Shown here: piece by piece, positions 8,601 through 16,940 of the stretch
Layout of the letters: the number at the start of each line of letters is the position of its first letter
Numbering within the stretch: position 1 is the stretch's first letter
Source of the DNA: Phycisphaerales bacterium
GTDB lineage: Bacteria; Planctomycetota; Phycisphaerae; Phycisphaerales; SM1A02
Assembly: GCA_022446795.1 (NCBI GenBank)
Contig: JAKVBX010000001.1
Location: 374,245 to 438,244, forward strand
Length of the DNA: 64,000 nucleotides
Reading direction: 5' to 3'
Position numbers and translations under genes: made by a program
Notes under the pieces: generated by a model
What the model was told of the DNA's origin: nothing
Database searches by the model: none
The model's input: only the letters and a program-made list of their open reading frames with translations

Positions 8601-10696
8601 TCCTCGGCCTCCAGGGAGGCGGCCTGGCGATCACGCAGCTGTGCCAGCGACCGGAGGTTCTCGTAGATCATGGCATCCCGTTCCACCGGATCGCTGTAGC
8701 GATCGATGCAATACTGCTTGACCCCTTCGACCGGATCGCCATAGCGGATCTTCAAGAGCCTGAGCCGCTCGTTCTCCGGCTGCGCTTCGATGGCAATGTC
8801 CATGTACTCCAAGGCCTGGTCAGTCTGCCCGGCGAGCGAAGAAACATGCGCCAGGGCAACGAGGAGCCGAGGATCTTCTGACTCGGCCGCCGTCCGCGCC
8901 GCCTGAAGCACTGCTTCTGCACCAACTGGATCATCTTCCTGCAGCACCTGGTCTGCCCTGGCCAGGGCAACCAGAACCGGATCCGAGATGTTTTCCGGGA
9001 CGTTATCGACACCGCCCGCGAGGATCTGGAGAGACTGGTACACGCGGCTCGCGGCCTCGTTCTCCTCAATGATCCGGCGTGGCAGCCGTTCCAGGATCGC
9101 GATGCCCTTCTCGGGCGTACGCATTCGTCCATTGAGCTCAGCCAAGCCGATGTAGTTGCGAAGGTCATTGGGCTCCGCCCGGATCGCTTGTTCATAGCGT
9201 TCCACGGCAAGACCGATCTGGCCATTGCGTTCCAGGCAAAGTGCCGTCAGCCGCAGCAGATCCGAATCCGGCGTCTGCATCGTTATGACTCGCTCCAACA
9301 GCCGCGACGCCTGCGACCAGTCCTGGTCAGCCACCGCAACCTTTGCTTCCACTTCCATCAGGAGTGGGTTCTCGTCATCCCCGCCGACAAGCGACCGAAG
9401 CTTGGCCTCGGCGTCCCGCATGGCCTTTACCGAGGCCTCTCGTTCAAGACCTTCCTTGGTAAACCAGACTTCGAACTCGATATCGAATGCCAGCTTGGCC
9501 GCCAGGATGCGATATCCCCATTGGGTACGAGCTCTCAAGGAAACGGACTTGGATTCCGAGTCCGCCAGGGACTCTGCCACGGCCAACGCCTCATCGAATT
9601 CCTGCTGGGCAAACTGGCTCCGGGCCAGTTCGAACAGGTACCGATCGTTCGCCGGATCCTCCTCCAATGCCGCCTGAAGAATGACTGCGGAACGGGCTTC
9701 ACCATCGAAGGGATCGGCCAGCCGCATGTAGCGAATCATGTCCAACACGGCTACTTCGTTGTCAATGGCATTGGCCATGACCACGGTTTCCGCCATGGCC
9801 GCCGCCTCTGCTACCTCGGCCCGGATCTCATCGATCTGTTCCTGCGACACGGAACCCGGATCGCGGAGGTTCTTTCCGATGTACCACAGCTGTTCGACGT
9901 AGGCGTCGCGAAGGACCTCGAGAACGGTCCAGACGCCCTGCGGATTCAGTTCGATGGCCTTGGCAAAGGTCTCACGCGCCAGCTTGAGGTTGCGTTCCTC
10001 CTGGGCGAACCGGCTTTCCAGCCCGAGTCGACGCGCCACGGCCATCCGCGCAAAGGCCAGCTTGGCCCAGCCGATGTCGCTATCCGGGACAAGCTCGATG
10101 TGCTTCTCGAAATCGTCTTCGCCCGGGAAGCGGATGTTGCCGAGCCCATCGATATCCGACGTGAGACTCTCGTCATTCAGTCGGAGTTGAGCCATTCCCC
10201 GCAGGAAGTACGCGCGGGCCACCAGGTCATTTTCCTCCATGGGATTGGCGAGGATCTCGTCAGTTATCGCCTGGAGACCGCGCCAGAATCCCGCCTCACC
10301 GGTGACCGATGCCGCAAGGTAGTACTCCTCAAGCAGCGCTCGCATCTTCGCCTCGGCCTGGTCCGGCAGCGAATGCCGGGCACCCTGGTGCATGATCTGC
10401 AGGTGCCGGGTGTACATCTTGACCGCCTGTTCCGTCGTCTCCGGCTTGAGCTTGGAATGCACTTCCTGGAGCTTGCCCAGTGCTTCCACATGCCCTGGCT
10501 GCTTGTTGACGACCCGGCCGTAGTATCCGACGGCCTTCTTGTAGTCACCCGCCTCCTGGTACTCGACAGCCCGACGGAAATTGCGTTCCACGTTGCTTCG
10601 AAGCTGAAGGAACAACAGCCCCCCGACGATGACCAGTGCAATGAACACCAGGAGACCGACGATGGATAGAAGGCGATAATTGACTCGTGCCGGCAT
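5618..10696 (-). CDS. Giant TPR-repeat envelope protein (PrsT-like)
   Basis: This 1692-residue protein has one N-terminal membrane anchor (about residues 9-30, hydrophobic LLSIVGLLVFIALVIV) and is otherwise built of TPR-like helical pairs. Examples are a first repeat A-V-E-Y-Q-E-A-G-D-Y-K-K-A around 43-55 and a well-conserved C-terminal group from roughly residue 1440 to 1650. TPR proteins of the PrsT type accompany exosortase/polysaccharide loci, but they are normally about half this size. It probably lies outside the inner membrane, anchored by the N-terminus, as a scaffold for export or protein sorting. It sits directly between the exosortase and kinase genes, with 19 bp to the former and 46 bp to the latter. 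No catalytic motif was seen. Confidence 0.82.
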   Translation of the reverse strand: MPARVNYRLLSIVGLLVFIALVIVGGLLFLQLRSNVERNFRRAVEYQEAGDYKKAVGYYGRVVNKQPGHVEALGKLQEVHSKLKPETTEQAVKMYTRHLQIMHQGARHSLPDQAEAKMRALLEEYYLAASVTGEAGFWRGLQAITDEILANPMEENDLVARAYFLRGMAQLRLNDESLTSDIDGLGNIRFPGEDDFEKHIELVPDSDIGWAKLAFARMAVARRLGLESRFAQEERNLKLARETFAKAIELNPQGVWTVLEVLRDAYVEQLWYIGKNLRDPGSVSQEQIDEIRAEVAEAAAMAETVVMANAIDNEVAVLDMIRYMRLADPFDGEARSAVILQAALEEDPANDRYLFELARSQFAQQEFDEALAVAESLADSESKSVSLRARTQWGYRILAAKLAFDIEFEVWFTKEGLEREASVKAMRDAEAKLRSLVGGDDENPLLMEVEAKVAVADQDWSQASRLLERVITMQTPDSDLLRLTALCLERNGQIGLAVERYEQAIRAEPNDLRNYIGLAELNGRMRTPEKGIAILERLPRRIIEENEAASRVYQSLQILAGGVDNVPENISDPVLVALARADQVLQEDDPVGAEAVLQAARTAAESEDPRLLVALAHVSSLAGQTDQALEYMDIAIEAQPENERLRLLKIRYGDPVEGVKQYCIDRYSDPVERDAMIYENLRSLAQLRDRQAASLEAEEDLEGAAVQRQIAADARAAMEPYRVTAEQAVGTLSAAFIGRYEELLSDGKFDEARGLLAVAREKDFDQTQGNLAEARLELTMANQATIDGSDNSQMLIRGIAAAQRATEIAPWSDLAWRTLAWGHEQAGDLVNAERAYGESYRRNPASGPTLQKYVVLLLRPGGEPSRAVTILRDASTAFENDEMIRDLWLETEVKYGDPGIAYSIRKKEWDENPSNRSNALRLAAMLARSDPGPSLMLDESGQRLVNARQWLGLSSARQAELLGALQSQWDVLMDSILEEIEKNPDETFAESVLHASVHVDRQQVDEAVRVLRLYIDEQSEDQFRSDHTRSAAQFLIEANRIDEAVKMLEDALATQSADREIDAALGSVLYSRGLYTDAVPHLRVAVAASTEVALRHRLIESLLRTQQFEDGRQELEKLRSMGGSPYELAMLEAFLANREAVLAGATGDATTESEAMGRYRVKLKEALAVNPDQVRPYELLVSDLLDEYTRSQDKMILDEAVRVIDTASPAARQSQSVILLQADVQEARGNPRRAILDMESFLRANPEAAAVRQRLVDAHLSAGSPDRAKDTIEAAIVVDPTSASWHETLGTFLANEGDMEGATESYIKAFDLEPSRRLLARLNDATRTPEKWDHEGALSMAQRNQRLLDRDPILQTIHAKALARVGADAQAKARLRQARDSYLASIQQDLLPQQVLQEWYEDVQVVFAEDDPVAGESFTLGLIEGEPTIDDQAGLASYWSRWRSDDAWDKAIGYQQQAVKMAEAQSPDRVVEILGTLGNIQLAADREEDAMASFYRIVELTPDNTMSLNNYAYLLVSLQGKAEEALPFAEKAIRMEPENPAIIDTMATVQEGLGNYEAALVGRLNQLEYRPQDAELLAAIAMLYADHTDTPDKAVNFAERATGLQPRDAALMDVAGWAAFRAGRTAKGEDLILQSIRRQPSARAHLHLAEIYMAQDRVQKAREQLRLAVEIADDETTKAKAEELQGRLSSGG

Positions 10697-10715
10697 GGCT
10701 TTCTCGCTTGCCTGT

Positions 10716-12509
10716 CTAGGCTGATTCAGGCTCCTCGGGAGCCGATTCCTCGACCCAATCCGGGAGCACCCGCATGATTTCAGGGATCATAGGTTCCAGG
10801 AAGGACGACGCCAGTTCCAGGAACTCCTGGGCCGTCATCGGCGACGTCGTAACGGTCGTCAACTGGACTTTGCAGTAATAGGCCTTCTTGTCCTGGGCCC
10901 CGAATGCCAGGGACTTGACGCCCCACGGGGTCGGGGTCTGTCGACCATTCGTAATGAAGAAATAGCCCGCGAAAATCGTGAGATCCGGCTGGTCCGGGTC
11001 ACCGAACTCGGTTGTCCGAATCTGGTACTCCCCGATGGGTAGCCGGACGACACGTCCAGCCGCCGTCCCCCGTTCGATCGTCGCCAAGCGGTAGGGCTCG
11101 CCATCCAGCGTGTGCTGCGGATCGAGGGCCCATTGGGACACGTCAATAGCCAGTTCCAGGTTCTCCGGCTGTGGCTGCTCCTGGGTCAGTCCGCCAGCCA
11201 CCATGCAGCGGTCCGGAACATGGGGGACGGTATCGACGCCACCCGTGTAGTACGCCAGGTGCAACTGGACGGCCGGCATCGACGCATCTTCGCCATTGAC
11301 ATATCGACGGGTCAGGTAGAGGCTCGTACCGAGTTGCTCCTCACCCGCTGCGTCCATCCGTGCCTCTTCCTGCCGGGATGAAGTCCACGATCCAATCGTG
11401 TAGGGAATGGAGTCCAGGGCATGACGCGGTGGAACGGCTTCCTTCGTCAGGTGGATGTTCCAGGCTCGCACGCCTCCCTCGAAGGCCAGGCCACCGGCCA
11501 CGAGAATGACGACGGACGTGACGAAGGCGGTACGTATCCCCGGGCTGAATCGAACGTCGACCGCGGGAGGCTGGCCCGACAACTTTGGCTTGACCACACC
11601 CACGACGAGGTGACGGAGAACCCACATGATCCCCAGGTAGATGAAGAAGGCCGGAACCAGCCAGAGCAGGCCAACCATGGAGTGGAAGTCACCGGCCGCG
11701 AAGCCGGAGTCCTGCGTGGCCAGGATCCCGAGTGTCATCACCCTCAGGACATTCACGAAGACTGCCGTGGGAATCGCCATGAGCACCAGGACGACCCGCT
11801 GCCAGGTGTAATCCAATCCGCGATACGCCATGGCCACGCCCAACGCGAGGAAGGCCACCAGCATCCGCATGCCCGAGCAGGCCTCCGCGATGTTCACGGG
11901 GACCAGTTCACCTTCGTAGAAGATCTGGAGCGTGTTCCCTGCTCGATCCACCTCGAAGCCGATCAACGACAGTCCGTAGAACGACCCCACTGCAGCGATG
12001 TCCTGCAACTTGTAGGTCGCCATCTCCAGGTAACTGTCGGATACCGTCTGCCCGAACACGATGACGTACAGCGTCGGGAACCACAGCCATCGCATGGCCC
12101 GCCAGCCACAGAAGAACAGGACGAGTCCGAAGAGCGTCGCCCCCACGCCGAATCCCATGATGTTGTGGTGATAGAACCGGGTGTCCAGCCCGATCGCGCT
12201 CATCGTGTAGATCCCCATTCCCAGGAACACCAGCACCAGCCCGGTCCAGGCAATCTGGAAGGGCTCGGCAAAGATCTTCTGTCGGTTCAGGTACACGAAC
12301 CAACACGAGATGAATGGGATGACGAGCGTATGCCCCCAGTCGGCCTGCTGCTGGATGGCGTACTGGAACTGGCGGTAGAGAAAGGGCCAGAACAGCCACG
12401 TGAAGATTGCCACGATGGCGATCACGCATCCGACCAGCAGGGGATCCACCCGGTCCCCGCCAGGGGGCGTATGAGTTCGGACTGGAGATGACGGTGTCGT
12501 CGTGCTCAT
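10716..12509 (-). CDS. Exosortase fused to EpsI domain
   Basis: A 597-residue two-part protein. The first 300 residues form a multi-spanning exosortase with the three expected catalytic residues: Cys211 in E-A-C-S-G, Arg256 in N-V-L-R, and His276 in F-H-S-M. The last 260 residues form an EpsI domain with W-T-S-S-R near the middle and the H-x-P-x-x-C-M-V-A-G-G motif. Exosortases cleave and re-anchor secreted proteins bearing a C-terminal PEP-CTERM-type signal and are encoded beside polysaccharide export genes, as here. No protein in the window was seen to carry such a signal, so the substrates are elsewhere. The fused architecture is known for some exosortase classes; I do not assign a class. 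Confidence 0.9.
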   Translation of the reverse strand: MSTTTPSSPVRTHTPPGGDRVDPLLVGCVIAIVAIFTWLFWPFLYRQFQYAIQQQADWGHTLVIPFISCWFVYLNRQKIFAEPFQIAWTGLVLVFLGMGIYTMSAIGLDTRFYHHNIMGFGVGATLFGLVLFFCGWRAMRWLWFPTLYVIVFGQTVSDSYLEMATYKLQDIAAVGSFYGLSLIGFEVDRAGNTLQIFYEGELVPVNIAEACSGMRMLVAFLALGVAMAYRGLDYTWQRVVLVLMAIPTAVFVNVLRVMTLGILATQDSGFAAGDFHSMVGLLWLVPAFFIYLGIMWVLRHLVVGVVKPKLSGQPPAVDVRFSPGIRTAFVTSVVILVAGGLAFEGGVRAWNIHLTKEAVPPRHALDSIPYTIGSWTSSRQEEARMDAAGEEQLGTSLYLTRRYVNGEDASMPAVQLHLAYYTGGVDTVPHVPDRCMVAGGLTQEQPQPENLELAIDVSQWALDPQHTLDGEPYRLATIERGTAAGRVVRLPIGEYQIRTTEFGDPDQPDLTIFAGYFFITNGRQTPTPWGVKSLAFGAQDKKAYYCKVQLTTVTTSPMTAQEFLELASSFLEPMIPEIMRVLPDWVEESAPEEPESA

Positions 12510-12592
12510 GTCAGGAACCCAGTTCGAGGTCCGGACGATTCACCGGGCAACCCCGGAGGCATGACCTGGACCCGGTAGCACCCCGCCACGAC

Positions 12593-14113
12593 TCACGGGT
12601 TGCCGATGTTCGTCGGCGGCGGACCGAAGACGTCGTTGCCGAAGTTTCGGTCAAGCAGGAATGCGAATCCATAGTTCGCCCGCAGCCCGTTCCGGACGAT
12701 GGCCAGTGGATAGGCCAGGAAGTTGGTACCGATGATGATGTGGTCATTGGGCTTCAGGTAGATATCCGGTTCCGTCCGACGTCGAATGGCGGCGAGGTTG
12801 AGCCGGATCGTGGCCTCACGGTGCTCGCCAACCTCCCGTACGAGATCAACCCGCTCCGGGATCGCCAGGGTGCTCAAACCACCGGCCGCGGCAATCAACC
12901 GGCTCAAGGTCAGCTCATCAGTTGAAGGAAGGTTGTAGACACCGGGGCGAAGGATCTCGCCGTCGATGTACACGATGCCGACCGGTGGGCCGTCGACATA
13001 GATCTGGTCGCCCGGGCGAACCACGACGTTGAAGCTGTTATCGCCGTGACTCAACCGCCTGTACGGAATCTCGATGACGCGTTCCAATACGAGGTCGGGT
13101 GCAATCGACTCGCCTTCCGCAGCGGCCGCCTTGGCTACTGCCGGATCAGCGCTCTTGACCCGCACCCACTCCTGCCGTTCCGGAACGTAGATGAACGCGT
13201 TGTCCGACGTGGGCATGTCCGACTGATCGGAACCCAGGTCGTCCACGTCGACGGCCTGCGGCTGACGAACCGTGGGAGCCAGTACGTCGTCGATATCGAC
13301 GATGGGCTCGTCCTGGGGCATCCACGCCGCTGGGCTGGGAGTCGAACGGTTGTTGTTCAACTGGTTGATCAGCGTCTCGATGTCCACCGCCGGCTCCGCC
13401 TCGCTGGCATTCCTGCTCGACGATGGCGTATCACCCGAACGCTCGTAATGCGGCCGGAACTCGTCCGCGAGGTGCACCTGGCGGACGATGTAGATCTTCT
13501 CGGTACTCAGCGGCGGACCACCGGCCATGGCCAGTGCATCGAGCAGTCGCAGGTTGGGGTCCTGGAGGGTAAAGCGTCCCGGCGTCGAGATGTACCCATA
13601 GATGGTGTACGTGAAGGCACCGCCCTCGGACACATCAACCGACACGGTCGGATTGGGCATGACACGCTCGGACAGTTCGTTCCGGAGCGAATCCCGGAAG
13701 GCCTGGGCCGTCATGCCAGCGGCACGAAGTGGCCCGAGTTCCGGAATCTGGACATTGCCCGACTGGTCCACCCGGCGGATGAACGGAAAGAACTCGCCTC
13801 GGTTGTACAGCTCGTAGATCTCGATCTGCAGCGTGTCTCCGGGAATGATTCGGTAGGCGAGGTCACTGGGAACCAGATCCTCGGGCGCCACGCTGGTGGT
13901 CTGGCCCCACAGGTCGGTACCAGGCTCGATGGCATCGATCCGTGTCAGGATCGGCATCGTGGTCGGGGCGGTCGTGAAGCGGCCCGTGCGAGACGGGTCG
14001 AAGAACGAGTTGACCTCGCACCCCGCTGAAACGGTCAATGCAGTAGCGACCGCCACGACCGAAAGGGCCGCGGCGATACGTTGTGTTGACCTGGCGTCCT
14101 GGCGACGCGGCAC
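12593..14113 (-). CDS. Wza-like polysaccharide export lipoprotein
   Basis: I place the start at the GTG at 14113, because GGAGAGGAG lies seven bases upstream and the next residues form a lipoprotein signal ending in T-V-S-A-G-C. The mature protein (506 residues with signal) has the poly_export domain (P-G-D-T-L-Q-I-E-I-Y, then R-R-V-D-Q-S-G-N-V-Q-I-P-E-L-G) followed by SLBB-type segments such as G-V-Y-N-L-P and D-G-E-I-L-R-P-G-V-Y-N. Such proteins form the outer-membrane export pore and pair with Wzc-like kinases. An acidic, low-complexity linker between about residues 220 and 330 is unusual for the family. It is the first gene of the minus-strand operon; longer starts upstream are possible but would place the signal peptide internally. 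Confidence 0.88.
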   Translation of the reverse strand: MPRRQDARSTQRIAAALSVVAVATALTVSAGCEVNSFFDPSRTGRFTTAPTTMPILTRIDAIEPGTDLWGQTTSVAPEDLVPSDLAYRIIPGDTLQIEIYELYNRGEFFPFIRRVDQSGNVQIPELGPLRAAGMTAQAFRDSLRNELSERVMPNPTVSVDVSEGGAFTYTIYGYISTPGRFTLQDPNLRLLDALAMAGGPPLSTEKIYIVRQVHLADEFRPHYERSGDTPSSSRNASEAEPAVDIETLINQLNNNRSTPSPAAWMPQDEPIVDIDDVLAPTVRQPQAVDVDDLGSDQSDMPTSDNAFIYVPERQEWVRVKSADPAVAKAAAAEGESIAPDLVLERVIEIPYRRLSHGDNSFNVVVRPGDQIYVDGPPVGIVYIDGEILRPGVYNLPSTDELTLSRLIAAAGGLSTLAIPERVDLVREVGEHREATIRLNLAAIRRRTEPDIYLKPNDHIIIGTNFLAYPLAIVRNGLRANYGFAFLLDRNFGNDVFGPPPTNIGNP

Positions 14114-14160
14114 TCGGGAACTCCTCTCCTCGGGGGGGCAGATATCGCCTTTCACACCCC

Positions 14161-14241
14161 TTTGGCGGGGGTTTGATCCCGGGTCTCCGGCCGGGCCGCC
14201 AAACTGTACTCTACGCAGCCCCCTGAGGCCCGGTTCAGGGG
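14161..14241 (-). promoter_or_regulatory. Structured leader of the exopolysaccharide operon
   Basis: Two inverted repeats lie between lipA and the Wza-like gene. TTTGGCGG (14161-14168) pairs with CCGCCAAA (14196-14203), with CCCGG/CCGGG nested inside. CCCCTGA (14220-14226) pairs with TCAGGGG (14235-14241). In the minus-strand transcript they would precede the GTG start by 48 to 128 bases. No T-rich run follows either one, so they are not ordinary terminators. I could not match a known riboswitch. Confidence 0.4.
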
Positions 14242-14343
14242 TATCCATCATCGACTTGATCCTCTGACGAAGTTGATAATCAAGCCCCTCCAGACCGTCA
14301 CAAGGCGGTTTCTTGCGACCCGGCAACCGCGTAGAATTGAGCG

Positions 14344-15429
14344 ATGGCCATGTCCCCCGACACTGCCTCCAGCCCCGCCCGACGCCCTCGGCATCCCCGA
14401 CCACTTGGCGGTGACACGATGCGGCAGCACGTGGGGGATCAGCGCGTCAGCCTCAGCGGGATGGTGCTCAACAACGGTACCCAGGGGGCCCAGCAACTGG
14501 CCATCGGCCGAAAGCCTGACTGGATCCGGGCCAAGGCCCCCGGTGGCGAGGGCTTTCGCAAGACCAAGGCCCTGATCGATGCCCATGGCCTCCACACCGT
14601 CTGCCAGGAGGCCTCGTGCCCCAATATCGGCGAGTGCTGGAGCCGTGGAACGGCCACGATCATGATCCTGGGCGATACCTGCACCCGGTCCTGTGGGTTC
14701 TGCAACGTCAAGACGGGCCGCCCCGCGACCACGGATCTCGATGAGCCACGACGGGTCGCCGACCTGCTGGCCAAGGTCCCCCTGAAGCACGTGGTCATCA
14801 CCTCGGTCGACCGCGATGACCTGCCTGACGGCGGAGCCGCCATCTGGGCAGAGACCATCCGCCGAGTGCATGACGCCTGCCCCGAGACCTCCGTCGAAGC
14901 CCTCGTGGGCGACTTCAAGGGTTGCCGGGAAGACCTGGAAGTCGTGATCGATGCCAAGCCCGAGATCCTCGCCCACAACATGGAGACCGTTCGCCGGATG
15001 CACTCCGCGGTTCGCCCCCAGGCCCAGTACGAGCGATCGCTGCAGGTCCTGGCCTGGATCCGCGAGGGCGGCCTGGTCTCCAAGACCAGCATCATGGTTG
15101 GAATCGGGGAAACGGACGAGGAGGTCGAGACGGTCATGGCCGACATCCGCTCGATCGCTGATACCGACATCCTGACCATCGGCCAGTATCTCCAGCCCAC
15201 GCGGAACCACCTCCCCATCGACCGATGGGTGACGCCTGCCCAATTCGACGGCTATCGAGTCCACGGTCTCGAGTTGGGCTTCCAGGTCGTCGAATCCGGG
15301 CCATTGGTCCGGAGCTCCTACCACGCCGAAGAACAAGCCGAACGGCTGTCTCCTGCCGGCCGTCAAACGGCCACGGCCATGGAAGCAATCCTCTCGCACG
15401 CTCAATCGCGACGAGCGGATCCCGCCTGA
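14344..15429 (+). CDS. lipA: Lipoyl synthase
   Basis: A radical-SAM enzyme that inserts two sulfurs into octanoyl chains on lipoyl domains of 2-oxoacid dehydrogenases and the glycine cleavage H protein. Both iron-sulfur clusters are visible: the auxiliary C-x4-C-x5-C (CQEASCPNIGEC) and the radical-SAM C-x3-C-x2-C (CTRSCGFC). V-V-I-T-S-V-D-R-D-D-L and the late G-P-L-V-R-S-S-Y-H motif are typical of LipA. At 361 residues from 14344 it is longer than most homologues. ATGs at 14419 and 14461 would give the more usual length, and none of the three has a convincing ribosome-binding site. It is divergent from the polysaccharide operon and appears monocistronic. Confidence 0.95.
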   Translation: MAMSPDTASSPARRPRHPRPLGGDTMRQHVGDQRVSLSGMVLNNGTQGAQQLAIGRKPDWIRAKAPGGEGFRKTKALIDAHGLHTVCQEASCPNIGECWSRGTATIMILGDTCTRSCGFCNVKTGRPATTDLDEPRRVADLLAKVPLKHVVITSVDRDDLPDGGAAIWAETIRRVHDACPETSVEALVGDFKGCREDLEVVIDAKPEILAHNMETVRRMHSAVRPQAQYERSLQVLAWIREGGLVSKTSIMVGIGETDEEVETVMADIRSIADTDILTIGQYLQPTRNHLPIDRWVTPAQFDGYRVHGLELGFQVVESGPLVRSSYHAEEQAERLSPAGRQTATAMEAILSHAQSRRADPA

Positions 15430-15538
15430 GCACGACGCACAGACCACATGATCGAACCCCCGGGATGTGAATGGTGCATCAACCGTTTGCCTCGCCGCTG
15501 ATCCAATTCGACGCTGCGGCATGCTCCATGATGAATCG

Positions 15539-15844
15539 ATGGCCAAGAAGCCACGACCAACCGGCTTGGATGACCGGCGAGCGAACGAGCGACGCCCCGG
15601 TCAATCTGAAGTACTGATTTCCTGGCACCATGACCCCGGCCAGGGCGTTCGCTACGCCCTGGTGAACGAAGGGCCCAGCGGCTGCCTGATCACCAGCAGT
15701 GTCCCGCTGGTAGACGGCATGACGGGCACCGTACTCGGCACCATTCCAGAGACCGGGTGCCACAGCGCCTCGGTGCTGGTCGCGTGGTGCCGACACGTCG
15801 GTGGCCGATGGCACGTGGGCCTGCGTTACTTCGGCGTGGTCTAG
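15539..15844 (+). CDS. Small PilZ-like domain protein
   Basis: About 101 residues from the ATG at 15539 (MAKKPRPTGLDDRRANERR). It has the features of a single PilZ domain, the common receptor for cyclic di-GMP: an arginine motif R-R-x-x-E-R-R near the start, then N-E-x-x-S-G-C-L-I in place of the usual D/N-x-S-x-x-G, and an ending W-H-V-G-L-R-Y-F typical of the last strand. The match is moderate because the second motif has an extra residue (N-E-G-P-S-G), so ligand binding is uncertain. It lies 109 bp after lipA and converges with the sigma-factor gene. A link to the neighbouring polysaccharide operon through cyclic di-GMP is possible but is inference. Confidence 0.6.
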   Translation: MAKKPRPTGLDDRRANERRPGQSEVLISWHHDPGQGVRYALVNEGPSGCLITSSVPLVDGMTGTVLGTIPETGCHSASVLVAWCRHVGGRWHVGLRYFGVV

Positions 15845-15864
15845 AGGCCGGCCCGAGGTCCGAC

Positions 15865-16740
15865 TCAGCCCGCCCGCTTGTGATCCGCTTGCCGACCGGC
15901 GGCCCCGAACACGGGTCGATCGCGGAACGCCTCGCGCAGCCGCTCCAGGGCCGCCTGCTCGATCTGCCTCACCCGTTCCCGGGTCAGGCCGACTTCTCGT
16001 CCGGCTTCCTTCAGCGTTCGTGGCGACCGGCCATCCAGGCCGAATCGCATGCGAAGGACGCAGGCCGCCAGGGGCTCGAAGTCCTGCAGGAGTTCACGCA
16101 TCTTCTCCACGTCCTCGCGTCGCTCCAGGATGATCGTGGCTGGTTCGAAGAGATCATCCGGCTGCATGTCGACATCCATACCGGTGGACTCATCATCTCG
16201 CGCCGTTCCGGTTGAGGCCCCCTGCGTAGCCGCCATCGTCCGCTGGATGACCCGCAGCTTGCTGCGGGGGACGTTCATGGCATCAGCCAGTTCTTCCGCC
16301 GTGGGCGCCCGATCCAGCTTGGCCTCCAGTTCCTTGACCGTCCGGTCCCAGGCAGCCATGCGCTGACGCATGTAGGTCGGCACATGCAGGTGCTGACCGA
16401 ACTCCATCACGGCCTGCTTGATCGTCTTGCGGATCCACCACGTGGCATAGGTCGAGAATCGATGGCCCAGGGCCGGATCGAATCGCTCGACCGCCCGGAT
16501 CAACCCGATGTTGCCTTCATTGATGAGGTCCTGCAGCGCCATCCCCTTGCGGAGGTACTGCTTTGAGATACTCACGACCAGGCGCAGATTGGCCTGGATC
16601 ATCTTCCGCTTGCAGTCCACGCAGCTGTCGTTGATTACACCCCAGGCAAGGGTCTTCTCTTCTTCAGCGGAGAGCAGTGCAATGCGGCTGATATCGTCGA
16701 GATACAGTTCGAGATCGTTGCGAACGTCAGATCGGCCCAT
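15865..16740 (-). CDS. Group 2 sigma-70 family RNA polymerase sigma factor
   Basis: About 291 residues from the ATG at 16740. The regions run in order: region 1.2 (D-L-E-L-Y-L-D-D-I-S-R), region 2 (A-N-L-R-L-V-V-S-I-S-K-x-Y, L-x-D-L-I-N-E-G-N-I-G-L-I-R-A, R-F-S-T-Y-A-T-W-W-I-R), region 3 (a short P-T-A-E-E-L-A segment) and region 4 (R-F-G-L-D-G, then T-R-E-R-V-R-Q-I-E). It lacks the acidic region 1.1 of the housekeeping factor, so it is a group 2, RpoS/SigB-class alternative factor. A longer frame reaches 16830. The ATG chosen has no clear ribosome-binding site, but an inverted repeat CGCAC/GTGCG (16753-16767) lies just upstream and could shape the leader. Confidence 0.92.
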   Translation of the reverse strand: MGRSDVRNDLELYLDDISRIALLSAEEEKTLAWGVINDSCVDCKRKMIQANLRLVVSISKQYLRKGMALQDLINEGNIGLIRAVERFDPALGHRFSTYATWWIRKTIKQAVMEFGQHLHVPTYMRQRMAAWDRTVKELEAKLDRAPTAEELADAMNVPRSKLRVIQRTMAATQGASTGTARDDESTGMDVDMQPDDLFEPATIILERREDVEKMRELLQDFEPLAACVLRMRFGLDGRSPRTLKEAGREVGLTRERVRQIEQAALERLREAFRDRPVFGAAGRQADHKRAG

Positions 16741-16940
16741 ATGGCAAGCCCGCGCACGGTACGTGCGAGATGCGGTGGTGTTGGTTGTCGAGGATCGGAG
16801 AGAGTGGAGGCGGAGAGGTCGTTCCGCCACTGTCCGTACGGGTTTCCGGCGACAAGGTTCGGTGCAGGCTCGAATTCAGCCCGTCCGACTGGCCCCCTTT
16901 AAAAGGTGCCTAAACGGACCTGGCCGTGGCACAGGTGGCC

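Noticed and set aside
14114..14343. Cyclic di-GMP riboswitch before the polysaccharide operon
   Set aside because: The leader has hairpins but lacks the conserved GEMM core as far as I can see.
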